Source: Struthio camelus
Taxonomy: Eukaryota; Chordata; Aves; Struthioniformes; Struthionidae
Length of the DNA: 64,000 bases
Reading direction: 5' to 3'
NCBI RefSeq assembly: GCF_040807025.1
Contig: NC_090942.1
Span: 128,717,247 to 128,781,246 of the forward strand
The position numbers were made by a program, and so were the translations under genes. Below, piece after piece: positions 53,394 through 64,000 of this stretch; within the stretch, counting starts at the first letter, position 1, and every line of letters starts with the position of its first letter. Under the pieces are notes generated by a model that ran no database searches, was not told the origin of the DNA, and saw only the letters and a program-made list of their open reading frames with translations.

Positions 53394-53431
53394 ACGTGGG
53401 CATGCTGCACCTCCAAACGTGGGCATGCTGC
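53394..53431. repeat. Two-copy tandem repeat, period 23
   Basis: ACGTGGGCATGCTGC occurs at 53394 and again at 53417. Confidence 0.9.
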
Positions 53432-55883
53432 TCCTTCAGGCCCATCAGCCAGCTGCGGTGGGGGACTCCGTGGCACCAACTTAAGACAACCACCCCTACA
53501 GGAGCTGCTGCATGCCTCCAGCGTGCGCTGTGGGGGGTTATGAAAGAAGTCCTTGGCAGGTCACTCAAGAGACTGTTCCTCTCCAAGGAAGCTCTCGAGA
53601 GCCCAATTAACACACCTACCCCATACAAGCACGAGTGCTATTGAGCACGTACTTAAGGGCTTTGCTGAATGGACTTAATTCACTGCTTATGCCTTAAAGC
53701 TGAGCACATACTTTACTGAATGGGCACAGGCAAGCTGGAGCAGTTTGGGGGCCTGCTGACCTGTCATCCAACATCAGTATCTTCAAAAGAAACAGTTTTT
53801 GACACAAACAGCTCTTTCTTTCAGGAAGGAGAAAAAGAAAAAAAAAAAAAACACTGAGGAAAGGCTCGTGCTTTTCCACTCCTGAAGCTCACTGCTAACT
53901 CCTGCAGGAGGTAGCAGTCTTGCCTTCCTCTCTCCCCTACACGTAACAGGTAAAACATCCTAGGAGGTGAATAGGGAAGGAAAACTGGGACAGCTTGTGG
54001 GCTAGTTCTTTCTGGTACACGGAAAAATGTTCCTCTACAAACTTCCTGTGTTTGTAAGGGAGGGCATTGCTCCAGCATCTCGTAGTCCCAGTAACTGAAC
54101 GAGCAACTACTACTTTTTTAAGCACTTGGAAGCAACTGCAGATGAGATGTGCAGTAATTGGTGCAGAGCAGCTCTTCCTTTCTGTCTCCAAATCCTTGCT
54201 TCATATTCAGTTCTTGTAGTTTCATTGGGCTTGGGAGGGAAAGGACTGTGTTTCAGCAGGAAGAGAGAGAATATATAGCTATGGCTGAACAAAAGAGAGC
54301 TGCGGTTCTACCACTACAGAGTTCAACTCAGAAATCCTTTTCCCCTCAGCTTTGTTAGGCCTTTTCCAAAAGTAAAAAGACCACAGTACTGGGCCTAATG
54401 GGTCCTGTGTACCCCGAAATCCAAGTGATCTCTAAAGGCAAAGCATACAGGAACTGTCCTCAAAGCTCCCACTTTTGGGTGGCAGCTCAGGAGCCCACAT
54501 TGTCCTGCAGGTGCAGAGCAAAGCTGCTGGGAGACAAACAGGTTTCCTGGAAACATCCTCTGCGATGGACAGGAGAGAGGAAGAGGAAGGGGAGAATGAG
54601 TGAGAGCGTTTAAACTGCCTCTAAAACTTGCACGCAAACTGCCAAGCATTTACGCAGATACTCTATTGGCCTTCTCCACACTTAATTAAGCACAAACAGT
54701 GTTCTGCTGCACAGCCAAGCACAGAAGCAGGGTCTGCGCTGGCCTAACACCGAGCACTCCAGCTCACCAAAGGCGAAGCTGTCAAAAGCGAGGGGATGCA
54801 TGAGCACTTCTGATTGTCACAGGGAAAAGCAGTTCCCTCCGGGCTGAGCCAAAAAAATGACCTGCTCCCTCAAGGCAGATGGCTCTTTGCTCTCCTAAGC
54901 CGAGAATCAGCAGTGCAGAACTGCAGAGGTGATGGAGATTAAAAAAAAAAAAAAAAACTCAAAGGCACAAACCAGGGACCAAGCTACAAAGCTTCAATCC
55001 ACAGGCCATATAAGTTATACCAGTCTGAATCGACAGCACTCACAATTGGTAAGAGACAAATTGTATGCAAGGCGAATAAATCAAGCAGTGACCTACGCGG
55101 GCCATCAGTCCTGCACAAAAGCAATGCCCCCAATCTGCTGCTGTGCAGCACAGAGCACACGAGGCAGCCAGACAGCAGCAGTGCAGGAAGGCGCTGATGC
55201 AGAAGAACCTAAAAGAGCCCTCCAGATTTTAACTGATCCCTTCAGCTGGCACAGATGAACTGTCTGGTATCTGCAGCGTTTGCTCTCTGGCGGTTACGGG
55301 CAGACCCGACTAAGTGGCACAGAGCAGAATCCACTAACGGTGGCTTTCTGAGAACTGCAATGCAATTAGCAGAGACTTGCTCCGGATTCAGTACAGACTG
55401 CAGAAAAACAGAGCAGCAAAACAGCAGAAGGCAACTGCATTCAGGACAAATTTAAATTTGTGAACGAGCTTCCTCTTCTCTTATTTATGAATCTCTATTT
55501 CAAATTACCACAGTTTTGAACTTCAGGGACAGACTACGGCAGTGAAGAAGTGGGAAGAGAAGAGTGACAGAAAAATTGCCTTTGTGAGCACTTTATTTGC
55601 TCTGAGGTAACGTAATTTACTTGGTAGGAAAAAAATCAGTACAATGACTTGTGTGAGATAAGCAGGATTTGTTGAGCACTGCCGTGCTTTGCATTGTAGC
55701 TTCTAAAATTAGTAAAAGTTATGAGTAACGCTTTCACATGTAATAACTGCAAATGCTTAGGAAAGGAACTCTTCCCTTGCACGTAACAAAAGCTTTCTGC
55801 TCTTCTGACTCAACCTGAAGTGTTCAGAAATTAAAAATTCAACCATTTTTCATCTATGGGTGAGTCTTTACATTTCATACACA

Positions 55884-55942
55884 GAGAGAGAGTGTTGTGT
55901 GTGTGTGGACACGTGTGCATGTATGTGCGTGCATGTGTGCGG
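55884..55942. repeat. GA then GT/GC-rich simple repeat
   Basis: A short GA run is followed by GTGTGTGTGTGG and imperfect GTGCAT units. Confidence 0.85.
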
Positions 55943-58079
55943 TGGGGAACCACATTCTTTCACAGGACAAGTACTGCATAATTCTCTATGCGCTTTTCAT
56001 TTACAGTGGTAGGGGAACATCTCAAATATGGAAGACCTTGCGGGAAAAGGCTTCAGCTGAAAGCCTTAAGATATCCCCAGCCAGAACAGACTCCTGTAAT
56101 AAAATATGCTTCAGACCCCCCACAACTTAATGCTTCTCACACACACATGCACTAAGCCTTTTTGTCCCCTTTACCAGCAACTTATAATAGGGAAAGCAAT
56201 GATGATTAAAAAAAAAACCTACAAAATGCTCTTGTTTTTCATGGGCTGTGAAACAAAACAAGCCTATAGACATGCGTTTCAATATGCACAGCTCTTAGCA
56301 CAGCCAGCACTTAGGCTCCCGGGCACCACAGGAACTCAAACTGCTCTGAAGATCACGCATGGCAGGGCTCAACGTAGAGCTCACTGAAAAACGCAGACTG
56401 AGACAGAAGCCAAACACGAAGCTCTGAGCTGTATCAAATACAGAAGCAGAGATTGAGCAGCAAATCAGAGCTTTCCCTTTGGAAGAGGATCGAATCTATA
56501 AAAAAACATTACTTATATTTCAAGATCAACACAGAGTACTGACTTCCCACCTCCCTGGCAAAGCAGAGTCCCACAGCTCCCTCTTTTGCAAATACTCCGA
56601 ATAAAGCTGAAGATGCCACCGAAGAGAGCACCAATACTACTCAGAAATGTTTATGGGCAGCTGAGGGGGGAAGCCATGCGTGTTGGCACCCAGGGCAGCC
56701 CTCCTCAGGCTCCAGGTCCTTCCGCGCACTCAGATCCCAGCCCTGCAGCAGGCTCCCCACCACAGGCATCCCGCTAGCTGGCAAAATGACTTACGGTCTC
56801 CTCCAAAGACCTCACGTAAGACCTGATCCAAGCTGTTTACCCAGCGCTAATTAGGGAACCAAAGGTCGTGCTGCTATGGGGTGGGAAAGGGTGGGGGGGG
56901 CGGGATGGGATGGACAAGAGAAAACCCCACACAAGGAGATGGCAGATGGAGGATCTGTGTTTGGCAGAGAGTTCCTGGGGACAGCGTTTGGAGCAGCGCC
57001 TGGGCTTTTGTGAAAGTGCAGTCAGCAGTGCAGCTTTTGCGCTGACATCTATTTAATCCAAGACATGTCCAGATGTTCCTCTGTCCTTTCAGGTCGGCTG
57101 GAACCCAAAATAAAGGCCTGGGCCGTGACTACAGTTTGTATCGTTTTGCAGCCCACGTTAATGACGGTCAATGTGCTATCTCACTTCAAAATCAGCTCTT
57201 AGACCTCAGCACAACAACTTTCACACTAGCCCCGGGTATTTCGGTGCACTACCGTCAGGCTGCTTTCCAGGGGAGCAGACGGAGGAAGGGTTGCAATAGC
57301 CAGGCGCTGAGGCAGGGCGGCGCCGGCCGACATGCAGGCACTCCTGCAGCTCCGGGGCCTGTGTGGACACCTACATGACAGAGCCCCTCCGCAGCTGAGA
57401 AGCTGCAGAGGACTGAGAGGTTGAGAGACTGCTGCTCATCCCAACAAGGGCCTGCGTTTGCCTGACTGCATTTAGAAAGGCTTGAAAGTTTACCTCCGAG
57501 AAAGCTACAGTCTCCCTCAATTCCTCTTTTCTGCCCAAGCTGCCAATTTAAGGGCTTGGTCCAAAACTTCCAGAGGGGCTTTTGATCAGACCTTCAACTC
57601 CTGACATATTCAAAAGCGAAAGAGATAGATAACATGTCTGCCTTCCCATGCAGACAGCAAAGACAGCTATTAACCCCCCCATCCCTCGTCTCCCCAGCCA
57701 CACACTCACCAAAACCAAACAGAGAGAAATGCCTAAAACCAAAATCGTGCACAGCACTAAGGACAGAATAATTAAATACTGCGGATTTCATCAGTCACAA
57801 GAAGAAAAATTGCAAAGCAGAGGGTATGTATTTGTCACATGGCAAAACCAGCTGCGGAAGGTTTTTCTTGGAGTTTTGAAACAATTCCAGCTCTTTCTCT
57901 TTTTTCCTGGGCAATAACGTTTTTCCCCTCACAAGCAAGTTGCAAATTAAAACACGCATACAGAAATGTGTCACTCCAAGCTGTGCACTTGCGTTTCATT
58001 TTCACTTCTTCCCCCAGAGAAGCATTTTGTTAAGACTAAAGAACAAAAAGGAGGCAGCTAGAAATCTGTAATGGTTCCA

Positions 58080-58085
58080 TTTATT
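58080..58085 (-). terminator. TSPAN7: Candidate TSPAN7 poly(A) signal AATAAA
   Basis: TTTATT on the plus strand is AATAAA on the gene strand. The next 60 transcribed bases include a T-rich stretch (complement of about 58020-58060), consistent with a downstream element. Alternatives upstream in the transcript are at 58251-58256, 58242-58247 and 59278-59283. Confidence 0.45.
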
Positions 58086-59017
58086 AATATGTATATCACA
58101 AATACTCACAATATCAACGCATTCTCGTTGGCATGCTAGACAGAGGCGTTATTAAAAAAGTCCTATTTTTTTTTAAAAAGGTTTTAAATTTTTGCTTTCC
58201 CCCAAAAATATTCCATATGCCTGGCTTTCTGTGTGTGGTTTTTTATTGTTTTTATTTTGATTTGATTCAGCAATGTATTTGGTGGCTGCAACTTCAATGC
58301 AAAAAGAAAGAAAAAGAAAGAACAGGAAAAAGTATGAAGGCCGCAGTACAGCACAGTTCAATTAGTTCATAACTATCTAATAAAAATAAAGGAAGCAAAA
58401 TTACTGCCTTCACAGTAAGCAACAACACAGCTTAATAACAGTATTACACAGGTTCAGAGGCAAAATGCACTAGACAAAGCCTACTGGGATACGCACTAGG
58501 CATACAACACTGAGTAAGAATCAGAGATGTAGAAGAACATCAGGAATAATGGTTCCCTTCAAGCACAACATTTTAACATCATTTTCAAGTATCTTTATGT
58601 TTTGTTACTGGTTTCTTGGGTTTTGGGGTAGGGCGACAGGTGCAGGGAAGGGGGAAAGGATGAAAACCTTAGTAAAGCAATAAACGAAAGAAATTAAGAG
58701 GAACCCAAAAGAATATATACTTCCTATACCGGTTTATATGAATGTGTGCAACACTTATTAACCATGGTGAAAGGCTAATTATGCCCTCCAGTCACTACAT
58801 GCACAGCCTGATCAATGCTGTTGTTAATGAATTACCTTTGTTAACTTACAATGCAACTACTGTATGACCAAGAACATACGTACAGTGCCATCATACGCAG
58901 AGCCTTGAGGATGGAGGTCGGGTCTAGATGCTGAACAGTTGAGGCTACTCTCTGCGGCACTGCGGTACTTCACAGGATGGTACACTACGCATGGGACAGA
59001 CTTCAGGAGACGGGGTG

Positions 59018-59086
59018 TGAGTGTGCGCGCGCACGTGCTTGCGTGTGTGTGGGTGTGCGTGCGGGCGAGAGACAGTGTGTGCTATA
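59018..59086. repeat. GT/GC alternating purine-pyrimidine tract
   Basis: The tract includes GTGTGAGTGTGCGCGCGCAC and TGCGTGTGTGTGGGTGTGCG. Such sequence can adopt Z-DNA. It lies in the presumed TSPAN7 3' UTR. Confidence 0.85.
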
Positions 59087-59163
59087 ACATTCTTTTCAGT
59101 CTTTCTCGAATTCTGCAGCTCCCGATCTTGAGACAGGCTCTAGATTTCTCACTTCTGAAAGAC

Positions 59164-59165
<2 letters not shown>

Positions 59166-59216
<51 letters not shown>

Positions 59217-59217
59217 A
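59166..59217. repeat. (AG)n microsatellite
   Basis: About 25 uninterrupted to slightly interrupted AG units, the longest simple repeat in the window. It lies in the presumed TSPAN7 3' UTR and would be transcribed as (CU)n. Confidence 0.97.
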
Positions 59218-59500
59218 AAGAGGTGAACCGTTTTAGTTGCTAACGGTGTTCACACAAGAGATGTTTTCCTCTCTCTTTTTAATAAAAATTCTGAAGTAAC
59301 ACTGAATAGTGTGTTCCCCCCTTTTTTCACCAGACAATATTGGAACACAAAATCCAAACCAAAGATCATGCAGGAAGATGTAATTTTTGATGAACAAACT
59401 GAGCACCTAAAACTTGCCAGCTATCTTCACTGGGAGAACACAACTACTGTAATGCACCACAGACGGCATACCATGCAGAAAGTAGTAGAAACTCACCTTG

Positions 59501-59569
59501 TTACACCATCTCATACTGATTAGCAGTAATAAACCGGGACAGACAGCATGCCAGCAGCATTCCAATCAA
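59501..59569 (-). CDS. TSPAN7: TSPAN7 terminal coding exon (partial gene, 22 codons plus stop)
   Basis: Read on the minus strand, the exon encodes LIGMLLACCL, then SRFITANQYEMV and a TAA stop (59501-59503). This is the C terminus of tetraspanin-7: the end of the fourth membrane segment with its juxtamembrane cysteine pair, then the short cytoplasmic tail ending in the EMV PDZ-binding motif known to bind PICK1. The acceptor CTGCAATAG| (AG at 59570-59571) follows a long T-rich tract, and the exon starts in phase 0 with Leu, as expected after the SQ-encoding exon in this family. TSPAN7 is a four-pass neuronal membrane protein affecting AMPA receptor trafficking and spine development. I searched 59.6-64.0 kb by eye for the preceding exon (GIIAGVAFGIAFSQ) and did not find it, so it lies beyond the window. 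Its order relative to MID1IP1 matches human Xp11.4. Confidence 0.96.
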   Translation of the reverse strand: MIGMLLACCLSRFITANQYEMV

Positions 59570-62500
59570 CTATTGCAGACAAAAATAGAATTAAAAAAAA
59601 AGAAGTTAAGTTAAAAGAACACAAAGTAGATTTGCGAGGAGAGGCCATGGTAAGCCAAGGTTTCACGTTCTGGAGTTACTATGCACAACAGAATTTATGC
59701 CCTAATTTAAAGACAGCTCTAATCAGAACAATAGCATTAAGATGTCCTGCTCTTCTTCACTGGGTCCTCCTCTTGACTGTTATCAGAGCCCTACCTCTTT
59801 ACTCGAGAGACAGCATGCATTTTTACTACTTTTCAAGCCTTTTTTCATTGCCTGGCCAAGTCAGACGTGGCTGGGTAAACAGGTATGTTTAGCAGCACAC
59901 CGTTGACGGCGTTTGTCTCGCCAGGTCCACCTCAGTCCCTCACCGCTACCGATGGCCCCTGATAGACGGCCTCAGGGTCCCAGCAGGAGGACTCAGCCCG
60001 CTGAACCGACGTCGCTGCGGAGGAGCAGCACACGAGAAAGAAAAGAGCTTGGCTGCCAAATTCAATTCTAAAGCTGCAGGCCAGGAAAGCTTAAAACTTA
60101 CAAACTGGACCAGAAACCTGTGTTAACAGTATGCTGGCGTGAAGGTTCCTAATGCCCCAGAGCAGCTGTGCTTTCTTTACAAATGAAGCACGACTTGAAA
60201 AATGAATGTTATAAATGCGGAAACAAAAAAAAAGTCTTTCGCTATGCCCTGGGATATCGCTCAGATTATTGAAAACAGATCCCTTGCTTCCATTCTTCAG
60301 TAAGCTCTCAGTCATGTTAACATTTTGCCTGTTGCAGTTTGTTAGCATTTCCTGTATATGCCAACAGCATTAATATGTAATAAATAATTCCACCTCACTT
60401 TTCTCATCTGGATTGGTCAATTAATTAACTTACGAGCATATCCAGATTGCTACCGTTCATCATGAGCTACAGGGGAGAGGCGGGGAGGCTGTCTCTGCAG
60501 AAATGCCAGCCGCTCACTGACTTTGTTCCAAACAGCTACAGCCGCTTTTGCCAAGGATGGGGGTATTGCAGCTGTTCCAGGTCATCCGCTTGTGCCCACG
60601 GGGGTGTCTGGTGAGTTAGGGGAGACTGACCAACTCATTTTGCACACTTCTTTCTGCTGCAAGGAGAGCACATCAGAAAGGAGGCAGCTCCCAACCTTTC
60701 AGCAACACCGCAGCTCCTTTTCCCCTCAGACCTCCCAGAGTGCACACAGTTAACGCCCAGTTGGCTCTTCCTCCAAACTGGCTTGTTCTTTTACTTTACA
60801 CTCAAGATTTTTTTCCCTACACAATCAGTGCTCCTTGTAAATATGATCATCACCCTAATAGCCACCTTTTCTACCAGCCAGTTGTTTGATCTTGCTTTAT
60901 GCTACACCTCTTGCTACACCCTTTAAGATTGCATCTAAATAGCAAAACTGCTTCTAGGCTGGAAAGTGCTACTTCTTCTCTAAAAAAATTTCCGGACATC
61001 ACTGTAAGAAGCCCAACTCGGTGACACACCACTTGCATCACAGGTGAGTGGACATCGGCTCAAAGCAAGATCAAGTCAGGTTACCTCAAACACAGATGTT
61101 TTGTGCCCCTAAGACATCAGTATTCCTGGCCAGACCACACTTCGTTTGTCTGAAATTTGCCCAGATCGCTCCTTCTCCTTTTTCAGGGCCCGCCTGAAGC
61201 CTACCCAGCACAGCTGCCCTCAAAGCTCCCTGTAAGCAGCGGGCGCAGCCTGCCTTAGTGGAAAGGCACTTGTGCGAGATCACCATCGTTCCAGTTTCAT
61301 CATTCCACCTCAAAAGGGCACAGAGTCATTTTTAAAAGCAGTCTGAACATCCACCATCTCCAACGAGCGAACCCAGATTTTAACACCAAGTAACAAGGAT
61401 GATCCTGCCTCAGTTACAACTAGTTTTAGGTCGTAGATAACATTCCCCAAACAGCCTTTACTAAAAATCTAAGCTACTAGATTTAGGGAGCTGTATTTTT
61501 ACAGCCACCCAAAGAGATCTAGATGCTAAAAGCCCTCCTTTAACTCTGAAAATCTCAACACCAAGAAGACATTTTAGTGAAGTTACTGCCTTTTCTTCCA
61601 CCTGAACATCTCTGGACGGGTGCTCGCAGAGGGAGCTTCTTTGGGAGCTGGAGCAGTAGCAGTGTATTTGAGCACCTGCCCAAGCATCTGTAGGCCAGTG
61701 AAGACAACGATGGCAGTGTTATCCTGCTGTGCTTTGGATCTCAGTGCTGAAATATTCCAGCCACTAGGGGGGTGATTTTTATCAATCTAGCAGTTTGCAA
61801 AGTGTTGCTGAAAACCCATCGTATCCTGCAGGTTTACTAGAGAGGCTTTAACACTTCCACTACTTACTTGTGTGATGTTTCTTTATCTCAGTTTCATTTT
61901 TGAGAATGATATTCCTTATAGTGCATCCCTGATAAGTATACCTCTGTGCTTTGACATACCGAACAGAATAAGTAATTCTGACTGGGTGCTGTCCTACCTG
62001 CTTCTCTATTGTTTTTTCATCCTTGTGGTAACTTTTTGTTCTTTCATCTTCCTCAGCTGGTCATGGGGGTTACTTCTCTGTTTTACTACCTTTTTCATTA
62101 CAATGAGCTTCATAGTGTTCTTCATCCTATTTATTTTCACTGAACAAACTTTACCGCAGACCCAAATCAGTTCCCCACTCATTCTATAATGGCCAACAAT
62201 GTCAGTACATTCAATTTTACTATTTGTTGCCTGTGCCACAAGATACCTATTATTTCCTGTTCCTCCCTAGAATATCAGTCTTCATTTGCTGCTGTTTCAG
62301 AGAACATTGAATTGCACAGTCTTAGGCAGCAAAATCCTGCTGGTGTTGGACCCTGGTCTTAGCTACACTGATTAGACTTGGGGAGTGCCAGAAATGGTCT
62401 GGCTGTCCTCCATGGTACAACGTTGCAACAGCAGGCAGGGCAATCACAGCGACAGAGACGAATCAATTGGAAACCAAAGCTACGTTAAGTCAATCCCATA

Positions 62501-64000
62501 CCTACTCTTTGTGATAGGACCCAGCAACGAACCCAGAGGAAGGTTTTGCTGTACTCGAGTCTGCACAAACGTTATCAGCAGGCAGGGCCGACCGAGAGAC
62601 TCACGATCTAAAAGGTTTTCCGCAGCATTTACACATAACATAGCTTCACATACATAGTGCCTGACTACAAGCCGACTTTCACCACCAGGCACAAGACACT
62701 AGGTTTATGAGTGATTGTTTCAAGGAAACATCTGCTCAACAACGGCCAAAAAAACCAAATTGCTAGGTGTTATTCATAAAGAAACAGAAAACACTGCAAC
62801 ATTATAACATGAAGTCCTAGAGCCCCTGCATCACAAAAGCGTAAGGAATGCCCTTTCATTCATGTGAAAACAAAATCCATGGGCACCTTACTTTCATTCT
62901 CTAACTTTTATATTTGGTGCCATGTAGCAGCACATTAACCTCTGCTCTGGGACAGCCCAGAGAGGTTAGCAACTCCCATGCAAATGGGAGAGGGAGGAAA
63001 ATCAGGACAATAATGACTTGAGAAACACATGAATTCAGTTAGGACCCAGATTACTGCCATCACTATCCCCTACCAGAGTCTGCTGCTCGTTTTGGATTTT
63101 GGGGTGAATGATTTCACAAGGGAAAGATACTGCAACCCTTAAAAATGGCAAGCCATTCTTTCTCCTCCCACAAAAGACTGCAGCAGACTTTCCCAACTAT
63201 CTTTAATTAGGGATTCTTACATTTCATACAGGCTATAACTCTCTAGTAATTGCAGTGTGTAAGTTTTGTAGCGTTTGCAGCTACTGACAATGTTTTGATT
63301 TAATCTAGTTAATCATAAGACGAATGTCAGGTTCCACATAAATGCATCTTTGTGATCTTTGCTCCACTTACTGCTTTTCTTGGCTCTGATTATAAGCTGG
63401 TTTGCACCTTTAAGCAGTTATAGTACCATATTATTAAACTTCTTTATTTCCCAAGTAAAGGTATGTATATCAAGACATTACATACACTGATTTTATACAG
63501 CACTTCTAGCCATTACTAGGAGTTGGCAGAGCTATAATAAATATCTTACAAGTACTCTTAACACATATAAAAAATGTATATTTTACAAGCCATGCGGACT
63601 TCCACATTTAACCGTAAGAGTACTGTCCTTTCTGTATCCAAGAAGAGGAGATATTATAGTAAGTTGCTGCATTCTCCTCCCAGTGCCCTTTCATTACAGT
63701 CATAACTACAGTCCTCTTTATTCAAATCAGGTTAGAGGCTCCCAGCCTGTGAACGGCAAATGAGCTCTCTCTGCCCCCCTTTGCTCACTGGATTCGCTTG
63801 ATCACTTGCAACCTCTGCTCTTCAGCTGGGAGGAAGCCCCTGCTCCCATTGTGCAGCAGGTCCCTGCAGCTCCTTTGAAAAACCAGAGGAATTAGCATAA
63901 AAGGATTCCAGCAAAGAAGCTACCTGCTAGAAGGTGCATTCATTTCCCTTCAATCCCACTGCTCCCATCAGCTCTCAAGTGCCACATTTCAACTTTCATC
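59570..64000 (-). other. TSPAN7: TSPAN7 last intron (partial)
   Basis: Sequence from the acceptor of the last exon to the window edge shows no other tetraspanin exon on the minus strand, so it is read as the last intron. A CpG-richer patch lies at about 59897-60025. A 67-codon open frame on the minus strand (61583-61786) is described separately. Otherwise the stretch is AT-rich with no repeat I can name. Confidence 0.7.
61583..61786 (-). other. Unrecognised open frame with possible acceptor inside the TSPAN7 intron
   Basis: On the minus strand a 67-codon frame runs from just after a TAG at 61787-61789 to a TAA at 61583-61585. It contains NISALRSKAQQDNTAIVVFT, then GLQMLGQVLKY, a Pro/Ala-rich linker (APAPKEAPSA) and a basic end (RWKKRQ). 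An AG preceding ATT (61786) would put it in phase 0, the same phase as the normal last exon of TSPAN7. I do not recognise the sequence. It may be a chance frame, a decayed element or an alternative terminal exon. Confidence 0.2.

Larger units (their letters stand above)
44906..58061. other. Intergenic sequence between TSPAN7 and MID1IP1
   Basis: No gene recognised. Contains poly(A) tracts (48121-48135, 54939-54957), a GT-rich tract (55884-55942), a 23-base-period tandem duplication (53394-53431), the homeodomain-motif cluster at 50.2 kb and a possible ancient repeat relic at about 51838-51950. Frames of 130-160 codons near 53.0-53.6 kb overlap on both strands and look like chance. Confidence 0.55.
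58062..59500 (-). other. TSPAN7: TSPAN7 3' UTR (inferred extent)
   Basis: This follows the TAA stop and continues about 1.4 kb to a poly(A) signal at 58080-58085 (AATAAA on the minus strand), with T-rich sequence after the presumed cleavage site. Two more AATAAA hexamers lie at 58251-58256 and 58242-58247, and an ATTAAA at 59278-59283 could give a short form. It contains a long (CT)n tract as transcribed (59166-59217) and an alternating CA-rich tract (about 59018-59086). The transcript end is an inference. Confidence 0.6.

Noticed and set aside
53006-53644. 157-codon frames on both strands
   Set aside because: Mutually antisense, no recognisable domain, and a tandem duplication lies inside; probably chance.
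61020-61050. CACAG|GTGAGTGG, a strong plus-strand splice donor
   Set aside because: No convincing acceptor or open exon upstream; isolated donor matches occur by chance.
61872-62189. Hydrophobic 105-codon frame resembling a membrane protein
   Set aside because: T-rich DNA automatically encodes Phe/Leu/Ile/Ser; no family match, and an opposite-strand frame overlaps it (62006-62239).
1-64000. CRISPR arrays, operons, riboswitches, phage or plasmid genes
   Set aside because: None present; the sequence is vertebrate and the only repeats are CR1 copies and simple repeats. No tRNA or rRNA gene was recognised by eye.

Overview
The window is nuclear DNA from a vertebrate, almost certainly a bird. 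It has long AT-rich intergenic stretches, one dense CpG island, few microsatellites, and two 5'-truncated CR1 LINE copies whose 3' ends carry the octamer repeats typical of avian CR1. No bacterial, plasmid or phage organisation is present. Nearly all open frames of 60-190 codons here are chance frames without start, splice or family support.

Two protein-coding loci can be named, both on the minus strand. MID1IP1 (MIG12/S14R, Spot14 family) has its complete coding sequence at 18375-18896, inside a CpG island spanning about 18.1-21.5 kb that holds its promoter region. The terminal coding exon and 3' UTR of TSPAN7 lie at about 58.06-59.57 kb. That exon encodes only 22 residues, so an ORF-length filter misses it; it was recognised from its exact C-terminal sequence next to a good splice acceptor. 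The rest of TSPAN7 lies beyond the right edge. TSPAN7 followed by MID1IP1 in the same orientation matches the human Xp11.4 order, which supports both calls.

Layout: 0-17.6 kb is intergenic DNA downstream of MID1IP1, with a CR1 copy at 2.36-3.41 kb. 17.6-21.5 kb is MID1IP1 and its CpG-island promoter region. 21.5-58 kb is an intergenic interval with an isolated CpG-rich patch near 34 kb, a second CR1 fragment at 44.7 kb, simple repeats, and a few exon-like or enhancer-like segments. 58-64 kb is the TSPAN7 3' end and part of its last intron.

The most interesting signal is regulatory. About 2 kb upstream of the MID1IP1 start codon there is a 10-base match to the classical sterol regulatory element, flanked by an Sp1-like GC box and, 20 bp away, by a CCAAT box. 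This is the architecture of SREBP-controlled lipogenic promoters, and it fits the role of MID1IP1 in activating acetyl-CoA carboxylase. I found no convincing new biological system. Transcript boundaries, 5' UTR exons and conserved elements are inferences from motifs only.
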